Assembly: GCF_009765905.1 (NCBI RefSeq)
Contig: NZ_LMUO01000019.1
Coordinates: 456,541 to 520,540, forward strand
Reading direction: 5' to 3'
Source: Mucilaginibacter sp. L196
GTDB taxonomy: Bacteria > Bacteroidota > Bacteroidia > Sphingobacteriales > Sphingobacteriaceae
Length of the DNA stretch: 64,000 bases
Part shown: positions 26,457-36,800 of the stretch, one piece after another
How the letters are laid out: each line of letters opens with the position of its first letter
Position numbering within the stretch: position 1 is the first letter of the stretch
The notes under the pieces: model-generated
The model's database searches: none
Seen by the model: the letters and a program-made list of their open reading frames with translations, nothing else
What the model was told of the DNA's origin: nothing
Translations under genes and position numbers: made by a program

Positions 26457-26845
26457 CTTTTAGATAAGAGCAAGCGGTTCATAAGCAGTTACCGTTTACG
26501 TCACAAAGGCTCTTACTAGAATAAGCGGAGAGTTTGCCGGATTCGAGACAAATACCTAAAAGCAAGTTGTTAATTCTTATTCAGTATTCTTATTGTAACT
26601 TTTAGTTTATTTTTTTTGTTCTTTTTGTTAAGTATTTTCATTTTTTAAAAGAATTTGCTTTATATTTACGATAAATGCACTATAAGTAGGCTTTTGTTAA
26701 TTTTAATTTAAAATAACTATGCTTAAAAGTTAACATTTATTTTATAAAGTGTGGAAAAAATTAAAAACCACATCTTTTGCCTTTTTATAAAGGAATTATT
26801 GTGAATGTTAAAGCATAATTTTTAATACCCTATAATCTACCACAT
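26457..26845 (+). promoter_or_regulatory. Long AT-rich leader upstream of the PKS operon
   Basis: There is no gene in this ~390-base stretch, which must hold the promoter of the 18-kb operon. A split inverted repeat lies just before the start: TATGCTT (26718-26724) and TAACATT (26731-26737) pair with AATGTTA (26804-26810) and AAGCATA (26811-26817), enclosing a smaller GTGTGG/CCACAT stem. In RNA this would make an extended 5'-UTR structure ending ~29 bases before ATG 26846. A TTTGC-TTTATATTTACG stretch near 26653-26670 could be promoter sequence; its spacing is not canonical. Confidence 0.4.
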
Positions 26846-29800
26846 ATGAAAACAACTGCAATAATTGGAATTACTCCTTTTGAGGCTCCTTGCGCAATGC
26901 TCGCTATGGCCTTGTCAAATGCAAAGGCTTTTCCGGTACTCCATCTGGGAAGATCCAAAATCAAAGCAATCTTTGAGCTCGAAAAGCTAACTAAGAATTG
27001 CCCTGATGACTTTGGTGTTTGCTTTGCTTCAGCCGATTTTATAAATATTGAGCTTCCGGAAAAGGTGAAATTGGTAATTATTCCTTTTGGTATCAATGTG
27101 AAATTTAATAAAGGAATAAAGGTATTTTACCAGGTACATAGTTTGGGCGAAGCCAAAAAAGCTGCGGCCCTTGGTGCTGATGGAATAATTGTAAAAGGTA
27201 ATGAAGGTGCCGGTAAAGTTGCATACGAATCTTCTTATATCCTATTTCAACGCATTATTAAAGAAGTTAAGAATATTGATGTATATGTTCAGGGTGGTAT
27301 AGGTGTACACACTGCAGCTGCAGTAATTAGTTCCGGAGCTAAAGGCGTTGTATTAGATAGCCAGTTGGCGCTGTTTCCGGAGTGTACGGCTCCTAAAGCT
27401 ATAAAACAGGTGTGTGAAAAACTAAGCGGCAATGAAACCAAAGTGATTGCTAACTGCCGTGTATTAGTACGCCCTAATTCTCCGGTGCTTGATGAAAATG
27501 TTTCTGAAAAAGTCCTTAAAAAGTATTTTAATGATTTTGACCTGGATAAGAGCTACCTGCCATTGGGTCAGGATATTGCAATATCAATTGACCTTGTAAA
27601 CCGCTATAAAAAATTAGATAAGCTCATATTCGGAATACATGAAGCTATACATGGTCATTTAAGGCAGGCTAAATCATTAAATATAATCAGTGCCAATAAT
27701 GCTTTGGCAAAAGATTTAAATATTACCTATCCCATTGCCCAGGGACCAATGACCAGAGTTAGTGATGTTGCCCCTTTTGCCAATGCTGTTGGCGAGGCCG
27801 GTGCTCTGCCATTTATAGCCTTATCCTTGTTAAAAGGCGAACGCGCGAAAGAACTGATAAAGGAAACTAAAAGGTTGGCCGGAAATAAAACATGGGGAGT
27901 TGGGATACTTGGTTTTGCGCCGCAGGAACTGCGTGATGAGCAGTTAAACTATATAAAGGAAGAGATGCCTCCTGTAGTTTTAATTGCAGGCGGCAGGCCT
28001 TCACAAGCCAACCAACTTGAAAAAATAGGTATAAAAACTTTTTTGCACGTGCCTTCGGTATCGTTACTTGATATGTTTTTAAAAGAAGGGGCCAAGCGGT
28101 TTGTTTTTGAAGGCCGCGAATGTGGTGGCCACGTAGGCCCATTATCAAGTATGGTGCTTTGGGAAAGACAAATTGAACGGTTACTTCAGGAAAAAGATCC
28201 GGAACAAATCAGCGTTTTTTTTGCAGGAGGGATACATGATGCACTTTCTTCTGCATTTATTGCAGTTATGACAGCCCCTTTAGCTGTAAAGGGCGTAAAA
28301 ATCGGCGTGCTGATGGGTACATCTTATTTATATACAAAGGAGGCAGTAAACTCGGGTGCCATTTTAAGTAAATTTCAGGAGCAGGCTATATTATCTGGCG
28401 ATACAGTGTTGCTTGAGACAGCGCCCGGGCATGAAACCAGGTGTTTGAATTCTCCTTTTGTGACATTTTTCAATGAAGAAAAAAAGAGTCTTCAGAAGCA
28501 GGGAATTGAAAAAAAAGAAATATGGGCTGAACTGGAAAAACTGAATGTAGGCCGACTGAGGATGGCTGCAAAAGGAATAGAACGGAAAGGCGACGAACTG
28601 GTAATAGTTAATGAGCAGGACCAGCTGCATTTAGGGATGTACATGATAGGGCAGGCCGCTGCTATGTGTAATAAAGTTATTTCTATGGCTGATCTGCACA
28701 AAGAGGTAGCAATAGAAAATTACAATTATATAAAAGATGCAGTGTTGCCCCCCTTGCCCGAAGCGCATCAAAAATCATTGGATGTGGCTATCATTGGTAT
28801 GGCCTGTATCTTTCCAGGAGCTAAAAACATTGATGAATATTGGCGCAATATCGTGTTAGGGCAAGATTCAGTTACAGAAGTACCTGACGAACGATGGAAC
28901 AAAGAATTATATTATGACCCCGAATCAAAAGCGGGTGATATGTCACATTCAAAATGGGGTGGCTTTATCCCTACAATTGATTTTGATCCTTTAGAATATG
29001 GCATCCCTCCGCAATCATTAGCCGCTATTGAGCCTACCCAATTATTAAGCCTCATGGTTGCCAGGCAGGCTATGGAAAATGCAGGTTATAAGGATGGTGG
29101 CTTTAATGCCGAAAATGTTTCAGTAATTATTGGCGCCGAAGGCGGTAATGACCTTGCCAATAATTATAGTTTCAGGTGTTATTATAAACAAGTATTTGGC
29201 GAGATGCCTGAAGAACTGGACGCCGCACTCCCCAAAATGACTGAAGATTCTTTCCCGGGAATATTGGCAAATGTCATTTCTGGTCGAATTGCTAACCGCT
29301 TAAATCTTGGTGGCCGTAATTATACGGTAGATGCCGCATGTGCTTCATCAATAGCGGCTATTGATTTGGCCTGCCAAGAATTATTTTTAGAAAAATCAGA
29401 TATGGTACTGGCAGGTGGTGCCGATCTGCATAATGGCATCAACGATTACCTGATGTTTTCAAGTACCCATGCGCTCTCCCGTAAAGGGAGATGTGCCACT
29501 TTCGATGCTGCGGCTGATGGTATAGCATTGGGTGAAGGTGTAGCTATAATGGTATTGAAAAGACATGCCGATGCACTAAGGGATGGCGATACTATTTATT
29601 CGGTAATAAAAGGTATAGGTGGGTCAAGTGATGGTAAAAGCCTGGGATTAACCGCGCCGCGTAAATCTGGCCAGATAAAAGCATTGGAACGTGCTTATGA
29701 GCAGGCTGGTATTTCAGCTTCGGTACTTGGGTTGGTTGAAGCACATGGAACAGGTACTGTAGTTGGCGACAAAACCGAATTGAGTGCTTTAACAGACATG

Positions 29801-32800
29801 CTAAACCAATCTGGCGCTATCGCAGCACAAACACATCTTGGATCTGTAAAAACGCAGATTGGGCATACCAAATGCGCTGCGGGTTTAGCCGGAATGATTA
29901 AGGCAACATTAGCAGCTTACTATGGCGTAAAACCGCCAACAATTAATTTAAAAACACCTAACAGTTATTATGATAGTGTGAAAAGTCCCTTTGCTTTTCA
30001 TACCGAAGCAGGTTTGTGGACGGATGAAAAACGCTATGCAGGGATAAGCGCCTTTGGCTTTGGCGGGACAAATTTCCACGCGGTAATTGAAAGTGATCAT
30101 CAGCTTTCTGATCAATATCCGGTATTGAAATCATGGCCATCAGAGCTCTTCGTATTTAAGGGTGCTTCTTTTGAAGAAGCTAAAGTTATGTTAATCAACG
30201 TAAAATCACTACTCGATGATAATGATAGCATTGATTTAAAAGATATAGCATATAGTTTAGCTACCGGCAATAATAAAACGGTACAGTTGGTAATTGTAGC
30301 CGACAGACCCGAAGATTTGGTTATGAAAATTGACCTTGTTTTGGCCGGGGTTGAAAGCAAGGATACCTATTTTACCAAAAAAGTAGAAGGTAAGGTTGCT
30401 TTTATGTTTCCGGGACAGGGGAGTCAGCGCATAAACATGGCAAGAGATCTTTTTGTCATGTTCCCGGCTATGCGTAAACTATTAAAAAACAGGGAGGATT
30501 ATCAACAGGTACTTTTTCCTAATACCGTATTTGATGAAGTATCGCTAAAAACGCAGAAGGAAAATATAAAAGATACCCGCATGGCTCAACCTATTTTGGG
30601 TATTGTTGATTTAGCGATTGCAAATTTATTGAAGGACTTGGGTATTGAACCAGATATGGTTGCAGGTCACAGCTACGGAGAGCTGCCTGCATTATGCTTT
30701 GCGGGGGCATTTAACGAAGATGAGCTGGTGTTTTTAAGTGAGCAAAGAGCCAAGGCAATTTTAGATGCAGTAGAAGGAGAAGATACCGGAGCAATGATTG
30801 CAGTGAATTGCAAGGAAGAAGAATTGCTTAAACTAATTGCCGGACTGGATGATATTTATTTTGTAAACCATAATTCACCAACTCAACTGGTACTTGCCGG
30901 TAAAACCAATGCAATTAAAAAATTTAGCGAAACACTTAAAGCTAATAAAATTTCCTGCAGGCAATTAGAAGTAGCATGTGCTTTTCATAGTCCGTTAGTT
31001 GTCAAATCGAAAGAAAATTATAAAAAAGTATTAAATGAGGTTGAGTTTAATGATTTAACCTTACCAGTTTGGTCAAATACAACCACAACCCATTACCCGG
31101 TAAATGCCAAAGAAATTAAAGAAAGGCTTACTGATCATTTAATAGAACCTGTAAAGTTTGTTGAGCAGGTAAGAAAAATGTACGAGGATGGTGCCCGGAT
31201 TTTTATTGAGGTTGGCCCTGGTAAAGTGTTAACCGCCCTAACAAAAGCCTGCCTTGGCAAAGATGAAGTTTTATTGTTTGCAGAGGATAACGGCCATAAC
31301 AAAATATCACATCTATTATGCACTATAGCTAAATATATGGCCACGGGCCGTAATATTAATCTTGAAAAGCTTTTTGAAGGACGTGGTGCAAGGTTCTTAG
31401 ATCTGGATGAACCCGCTAAATATAAAAAAAGTCCAACTGTTTGGCTGGTTAATGGTCAACATGCTATTCCATCAGTTGGAAAGCTGCCTGCTTATGGCGC
31501 ATTACCTATCATAACCCCAATTAAAATGAAAGAAAAAGAGGCAAAAACAGCCCCGCTATCGGTTTCAAACAATAGTACAGAAACCATGATGCAGGAATAT
31601 CTTCATAGTATGAAGATGCTTATACAGGCACAGCGGGATGTAATGCTCACGTTTTTGGGCAGTAACGTAACCGCAAGCGCTCTTGCATTCCAACCATATT
31701 CGCCACTATCGTATACACCGCCACCGGCTCACCCTGGCCAGGTTGTTTATCAACAAGAGCCGGTTAAAATTGAACAACAACCAATTGTTATTAACAAAAC
31801 ACAGGTAGTGCAAATTGATATTAAGCTGGTGCTGACGGATATTATAAGCGATAAAACAGGTTATCCTAAAGACATGATTGGGATGGAAATGGACCTGGAA
31901 GCCGATTTGAGCATTGACTCTATTAAGCGGATGGAAATTATTGGTGCTCTGCGTAATCAACTTGGAGGCTTTAACAATGCCGGTAAAAATGAAGATGCCT
32001 TTATGGAGCAATTGGCTGGCATTAAAACTTTAAACGGTTTAGCAAACTGGATAAATGAGAATGCAATCCCGGCCGAACCTGCAAATATTACCGAAATACC
32101 CGAAAATAACTCACAGGGCAATGTGTTAAAATATTCATTGGAAGATATTAAATCATTTGTGCTGCTTATCGTTAGCGAAAAAACTGGTTATCCGCAGGAC
32201 ATGTTAGGCTTTGATCTTGATCTGGAAGCCGATTTAAGCATTGACTCTATTAAACGGATGGAGATTATTGGCGATTTAAATGCAAAAATAGGATTCAATA
32301 AAGGCAATAGTGGTGGTGACGATTTAATGGAAAAACTGGCAGCTATTAAAACGCTTAATGAATTAACAAACTGGATTTCGGAAATAAGTAGTGCAAACGC
32401 AGAACCCATTACAGAGGCAAATAGAATTACTCATGAAAACACAGTAAACCCTAATTTAATTGGGAATTTATCCAGGCTTCGTTTTGAGCTTACTCCCTCT
32501 AAAATAACTAATTCGGCTGTTAATGAACTTAATGGTTTACGACTTGCAATTACTAATGACGGCGGCTTGCAGGCCAAAGCCATAAAAACATTATTTGAGG
32601 GGCATGGAGCAATGGTTGATATTGTAGCTGTAAATGATAACCTGCAGGGATACCAGGGTTTGATTATACTAAATATGTTTAATTCACCAGCTAAAGCAAA
32701 TATCATGGATTATATATCGATGATTAAGCAGCTTGATTTTGAGGCGATAAAACTGGTGTATTTTATATCCGATACCAGTGGACACATGCATGATGAGACC

Positions 32801-33883
32801 GATATCAGCTTGTTGCGGAACATTCAGGGATATTCAGGTTTAATTAAAAGCCTTGATAAAGAGTATGAAAATACCAAATTCAGAATAATTATTTTACCTG
32901 CAAAGTTGCCTGTTAATGACATCGCTGATATTACTTTAAAAGAAGTGTTAAATCCCGATCATCCTTCAGAGATTATTTATACCGATGGTAGCAGGCAAAC
33001 CCGTGCATTAATCCCATCGCAACTAATAGCAGGGGGCGAAGAATCTCATCTTAAATTAGATAAGGAAGCCGTTGTGCTAGTATTTGGCGGTGCACAGGGT
33101 ATCACCTCAAAACTAATGATACACTTTGCCAAAGATTATCCATGTAAGTATATTCTTGTTGGCCGTTCGCCGCATCCTCGGGAAAATGATCTTGGACATC
33201 TGTCCTTCCTGGAAACAAAAGATGAGATCAGGACCTATTTAATAAAACAAGGAGATATTAAAACACCGGCAGAAATTGAAAAGGAAACCGTAAGAATTTT
33301 TAAAAGCAATCAGGTACTGCAAAGTATTAGGGCTTTGGAAATGGATGGTTCAACAGTTTCTTATACTTCACTTGATCTACGGGATGAAGATGAATTGGGT
33401 AAATTTATTAGCAGTGTATATAAAGACTACGGCCGCATAGATGGCGTAGTGCATGGAGCCGGGGTACTAGAGGATAAATTATTCCATAGTAAAAGTCTGG
33501 AATCATTTAAAAGGGTTTTTGATACTAAGGTTACCCCGCTACGCGTGCTTGCAGAGCAATTGCGGCCTGAAACACAATTTGTGATCCTCTTTTCAAGTAT
33601 AGCTTCGGTATATGGTAACCGCGGGCAAACAGACTATGCAGCTGCAAACAGCGTAATGGATAAATATGCCTGGGCTTTGAAAAATAAAATCAAAGGAAAA
33701 GTAATGTCCATTAACTGGGGCCCATGGAAGGGTGCCGGAATGGTTTCTTTATCTCTGGAAAAAGAATACGAAAAAAGAGGTATTGCATTAATCCCATTAG
33801 AGGTCGGCATGGAAACGTTCATGAATGAGCTTAAATATGGAAAAGAGAACCAGGTATTAATTATGGCAGGCAATAACTGGTAG
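26846..33883 (+). CDS. Iterative type I PKS/PUFA-synthase-like megaenzyme: NMO-NMO-KS-AT-ACP-ACP-KR
   Basis: This 2345-aa multienzyme would build a polyketide or fatty-acyl chain. Domains in order: tandem FabK/nitronate-monooxygenase-like TIM barrels (residues ~1-250 and ~285-600; the second has PIAQGPMTRVSD and GRECGGHVG with its His), a likely flavin enoyl reductase related to PfaD; KS (~647-1085; Cys in VDAACASSIAAID, His in EAHGTGT and GHTKCAAG); AT (~1182-1460; FPGQGSQ, GHSYGE); two ACPs (~1660-1720 and ~1770-1830, both EADLSIDSIKRMEIIG); KR (~2070-2345; GGAQGIT and S...Y..N in SSIASVYGNRGQTDYAAAN). No DH is present; the next gene supplies it. Twin ACPs recall PfaA. The start follows a structured leader. 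The fused N-terminal NMO pair is distinctive. Confidence 0.92.
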   Translation: MKTTAIIGITPFEAPCAMLAMALSNAKAFPVLHLGRSKIKAIFELEKLTKNCPDDFGVCFASADFINIELPEKVKLVIIPFGINVKFNKGIKVFYQVHSLGEAKKAAALGADGIIVKGNEGAGKVAYESSYILFQRIIKEVKNIDVYVQGGIGVHTAAAVISSGAKGVVLDSQLALFPECTAPKAIKQVCEKLSGNETKVIANCRVLVRPNSPVLDENVSEKVLKKYFNDFDLDKSYLPLGQDIAISIDLVNRYKKLDKLIFGIHEAIHGHLRQAKSLNIISANNALAKDLNITYPIAQGPMTRVSDVAPFANAVGEAGALPFIALSLLKGERAKELIKETKRLAGNKTWGVGILGFAPQELRDEQLNYIKEEMPPVVLIAGGRPSQANQLEKIGIKTFLHVPSVSLLDMFLKEGAKRFVFEGRECGGHVGPLSSMVLWERQIERLLQEKDPEQISVFFAGGIHDALSSAFIAVMTAPLAVKGVKIGVLMGTSYLYTKEAVNSGAILSKFQEQAILSGDTVLLETAPGHETRCLNSPFVTFFNEEKKSLQKQGIEKKEIWAELEKLNVGRLRMAAKGIERKGDELVIVNEQDQLHLGMYMIGQAAAMCNKVISMADLHKEVAIENYNYIKDAVLPPLPEAHQKSLDVAIIGMACIFPGAKNIDEYWRNIVLGQDSVTEVPDERWNKELYYDPESKAGDMSHSKWGGFIPTIDFDPLEYGIPPQSLAAIEPTQLLSLMVARQAMENAGYKDGGFNAENVSVIIGAEGGNDLANNYSFRCYYKQVFGEMPEELDAALPKMTEDSFPGILANVISGRIANRLNLGGRNYTVDAACASSIAAIDLACQELFLEKSDMVLAGGADLHNGINDYLMFSSTHALSRKGRCATFDAAADGIALGEGVAIMVLKRHADALRDGDTIYSVIKGIGGSSDGKSLGLTAPRKSGQIKALERAYEQAGISASVLGLVEAHGTGTVVGDKTELSALTDMLNQSGAIAAQTHLGSVKTQIGHTKCAAGLAGMIKATLAAYYGVKPPTINLKTPNSYYDSVKSPFAFHTEAGLWTDEKRYAGISAFGFGGTNFHAVIESDHQLSDQYPVLKSWPSELFVFKGASFEEAKVMLINVKSLLDDNDSIDLKDIAYSLATGNNKTVQLVIVADRPEDLVMKIDLVLAGVESKDTYFTKKVEGKVAFMFPGQGSQRINMARDLFVMFPAMRKLLKNREDYQQVLFPNTVFDEVSLKTQKENIKDTRMAQPILGIVDLAIANLLKDLGIEPDMVAGHSYGELPALCFAGAFNEDELVFLSEQRAKAILDAVEGEDTGAMIAVNCKEEELLKLIAGLDDIYFVNHNSPTQLVLAGKTNAIKKFSETLKANKISCRQLEVACAFHSPLVVKSKENYKKVLNEVEFNDLTLPVWSNTTTTHYPVNAKEIKERLTDHLIEPVKFVEQVRKMYEDGARIFIEVGPGKVLTALTKACLGKDEVLLFAEDNGHNKISHLLCTIAKYMATGRNINLEKLFEGRGARFLDLDEPAKYKKSPTVWLVNGQHAIPSVGKLPAYGALPIITPIKMKEKEAKTAPLSVSNNSTETMMQEYLHSMKMLIQAQRDVMLTFLGSNVTASALAFQPYSPLSYTPPPAHPGQVVYQQEPVKIEQQPIVINKTQVVQIDIKLVLTDIISDKTGYPKDMIGMEMDLEADLSIDSIKRMEIIGALRNQLGGFNNAGKNEDAFMEQLAGIKTLNGLANWINENAIPAEPANITEIPENNSQGNVLKYSLEDIKSFVLLIVSEKTGYPQDMLGFDLDLEADLSIDSIKRMEIIGDLNAKIGFNKGNSGGDDLMEKLAAIKTLNELTNWISEISSANAEPITEANRITHENTVNPNLIGNLSRLRFELTPSKITNSAVNELNGLRLAITNDGGLQAKAIKTLFEGHGAMVDIVAVNDNLQGYQGLIILNMFNSPAKANIMDYISMIKQLDFEAIKLVYFISDTSGHMHDETDISLLRNIQGYSGLIKSLDKEYENTKFRIIILPAKLPVNDIADITLKEVLNPDHPSEIIYTDGSRQTRALIPSQLIAGGEESHLKLDKEAVVLVFGGAQGITSKLMIHFAKDYPCKYILVGRSPHPRENDLGHLSFLETKDEIRTYLIKQGDIKTPAEIEKETVRIFKSNQVLQSIRALEMDGSTVSYTSLDLRDEDELGKFISSVYKDYGRIDGVVHGAGVLEDKLFHSKSLESFKRVFDTKVTPLRVLAEQLRPETQFVILFSSIASVYGNRGQTDYAAANSVMDKYAWALKNKIKGKVMSINWGPWKGAGMVSLSLEKEYEKRGIALIPLEVGMETFMNELKYGKENQVLIMAGNNW

Positions 33884-33886
33884 TAA

Positions 33887-36800
33887 ATGAAGAAAACAGA
33901 TATAGCCATTGTTGGAATGTCATGCATTTTTCCGGGTGCCGCGGACAAAGATGCCTTTTGGCAAAATATTATCAATAAGGTTGATTCTATCAAAGTAGTT
34001 CCTGCGGAAAGAATTGACGAAATTTATTTTGATCAGGGTTCGTCTGGTGTCGATCGTTTTTACTGTAATAGGGGTGGTTTTATTCCTGATTTTGAGTTTA
34101 ATCCTGCGCACTTTGGAATATTACCTGTAGCTGTTGAAGGTATGGAACCCGACCAATTATTAACCCTGAGCCTGGTATATAACGCATTGGAAGATGCGGG
34201 TGTATTTGAAAAAAACAGATCTCTTGAAAAAGCCGGAATTATTATTGGTAAAGGAAATTATGCAGGTCCCGGAGCTACGCGTGCAATCGAAATCATCCGT
34301 ACTGGCGAGCAAATCGCGATGATTTTAAAAGCTGCTTTGCCGCATTTAACTGAATCGGAAATTGAAAAAGTAAAGAAAGACTTTCAAATACGTAAAGGCC
34401 GTTTTGGGCCCGACACAGCTATGGGGCTTATTCCCAATTTAGTTGCGTCTTTAGTAGCAAACAGGCTAAATATGGGTGGCATAGCCTATACGCTTGATGC
34501 AGCCTGTGCCAGTTCATTAATTGCTATTGATCATGCTGTTCAAGAATTAAACAGCAACAGGTGTAATATGATTGTAGCCGGAGGGGTACATGTTGGGCAA
34601 AACGCTGCTTTTTGGAGCATATTCACCCAATTAGGGGCACTATCAAAAAAAGGGGAAATAAAACCTTTTGATGAACACGCCGATGGATTAATTATTGGTG
34701 AAGGATGTGGCTTTGTAGTATTAAAGCGAGTAGAAGATGCTATTGCTGATGGTGATAGAATTTATGCCGTAGTAAAAGGAATTGGTGTAAGTAGTGATGG
34801 TAGCGGCAACAGCGTAATGAGCCCGTCTGTAAAAGGGCAGGTTAAAGCAATTAAACAAGCTTGGGAAAACGCGGGGATCTCTACCGGTAAAATAGGATAC
34901 ATTGAAGCACATGGCACAGGAACACCTTTAGGAGATAAAACAGAATTAGAAACGTTATTACAAGTTTTTGGTAGTAATGAACTATTGCCAAAAGCGGGTA
35001 TTGGCAGTGTAAAGTCCAATATTGGGCACGCGATGCCAGCTTCAGGCATTGCAGGGCTAATTAAAACATCATTGGCATTGTATCATGATACTCTTCCTCC
35101 CACATTGCATTGTAATGAGCCATTGCAGCAAATGAAGAACACTCATTTTGAACCTGTACAAAATGCTCAAGTTTGGAGTACCTGTGGCTTACCCAGGGTT
35201 GCAGGGGTTAATGCTTTTGGCTTTGGAGGTATCAATGCACACGTAGTGCTCGAAGGTTATAATTCTGAAAAACTACAGCCTGTTGTTGCTAATAAAACAG
35301 ATGCTGTTTTATTGCTTGCCCGCGATAGTAATGAAGCGCTGATAACTGCTATAGAATCAAATGATCAGGAAAAGGGCGACGGAAAATATCGTATTGCCAT
35401 ATTTGACCCCACTCCCGAAAGACTTAAAAAGGCGGCTAAAATAGCTGCTAAAAATATGCCATGGCGTAATAAACAGGATATTTGGTACACGAACAAGCCT
35501 CTTTTAATAAACGGCGGTAAAATAGCATTTGTATTTCCGGGTCTTGACGGCTTGGCCGGGGGCGAGGTTGAAAGTGTAATAGCGCATTTTAACATTCCGC
35601 AGGATGAAAAAACTAAAGGCGAAAGTTTATTACATGAAGCATTAGGCATATTAAATAAAAGTAGCGTATTAGATATCGCTCTTAAAAAAATGGGCGTTCT
35701 GCCTGACATGAACGCGGGGCATAGTCTTGGAGAATGGTTAGCTGCCAGATCATCGGAGTTGGCTGAAGAATCTTCGGTATTAAACTTGTTAAATTACCTT
35801 AACCCTGAAACTTTTGATTTAAAAGATTCGCGGTTTATTGCCGTAGGATGCGGTCTTGACAAGCTTAATCCCATCATTAAAGATATTCAAAATTTATACC
35901 TCTCAAATGATAATTGCCCGCAGCAGGTGATTCTTTGCGGAGATACTACGGCAATTGCCAGGCTGATCCCGATTTTAAAAGCGCAGCAGGTATTTCATCA
36001 GGTTTTACCTTTTCAATCGGGGTTTCATTCGCCTTTTATAGCTGATAAGCTGGATGTGATATTAGAAGGTATGAGTAATATACAGTTCCGGAAAACTAAA
36101 TTTCCGCTATGGTCTGCCACCACTTTAGAGCTTTACCCCGAAGGTTTTGAAGCCATAAGGCAGTTAAGTGTTGAGCACCTGTTAAAGCCGGTACGCTTCC
36201 GCGAGCTTACCGAGCGGCTTTACCACGAAGGAGCGAGGGTGTTTATACAGGTTGGTTCAGGAGGATTAATTGGATTTATTGATGATACTTTACGGGGTAA
36301 AGATTATAACGCGGTATCCTCCAGTGTTCCGATACGCGGGGGTATGGCACAATTACAGCGCGTGCTCGCTGCTTTATTTATTGAAGGTAAAGAAATAAGT
36401 TTAAACTTAATGGGGTATGGAAACGCCCGTGCACCTGTTAAAAACGGAATTATGCTTCAACTTGGGTCGCCTTTGATAGGCAACCTTACAAGTATCAAAG
36501 ATTTAACTTTAAAACAACCTTTAAATATTAATAGAAAAGAAGTGCTGTTGCAGGACGCTGCACACCCGGTGATGCAAGCTTTCAATGATAATGTAGCAGA
36601 AATGATTGATATGCAAACAGAATTGCTTCAGTTATTCCAAAACAGATTAGTGCAGCCTGCAAAGCCACTTGTACCTGTAAAACCCGAACATGCAGTAAGG
36701 GTGCCATTTTTTAAGGAGTTAGATATTACGTTACATAATTGCCCTTATCTGGTTGATCATTCATTACTGCGGCAGCCCAAAAACTGGCCTAATGTTGATG

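Noticed and set aside
26203..26463. An 86-codon plus-strand open frame beside the PKS leader.
   Set aside because: It is antisense to the better-supported outer-membrane barrel relic and shows no domain.
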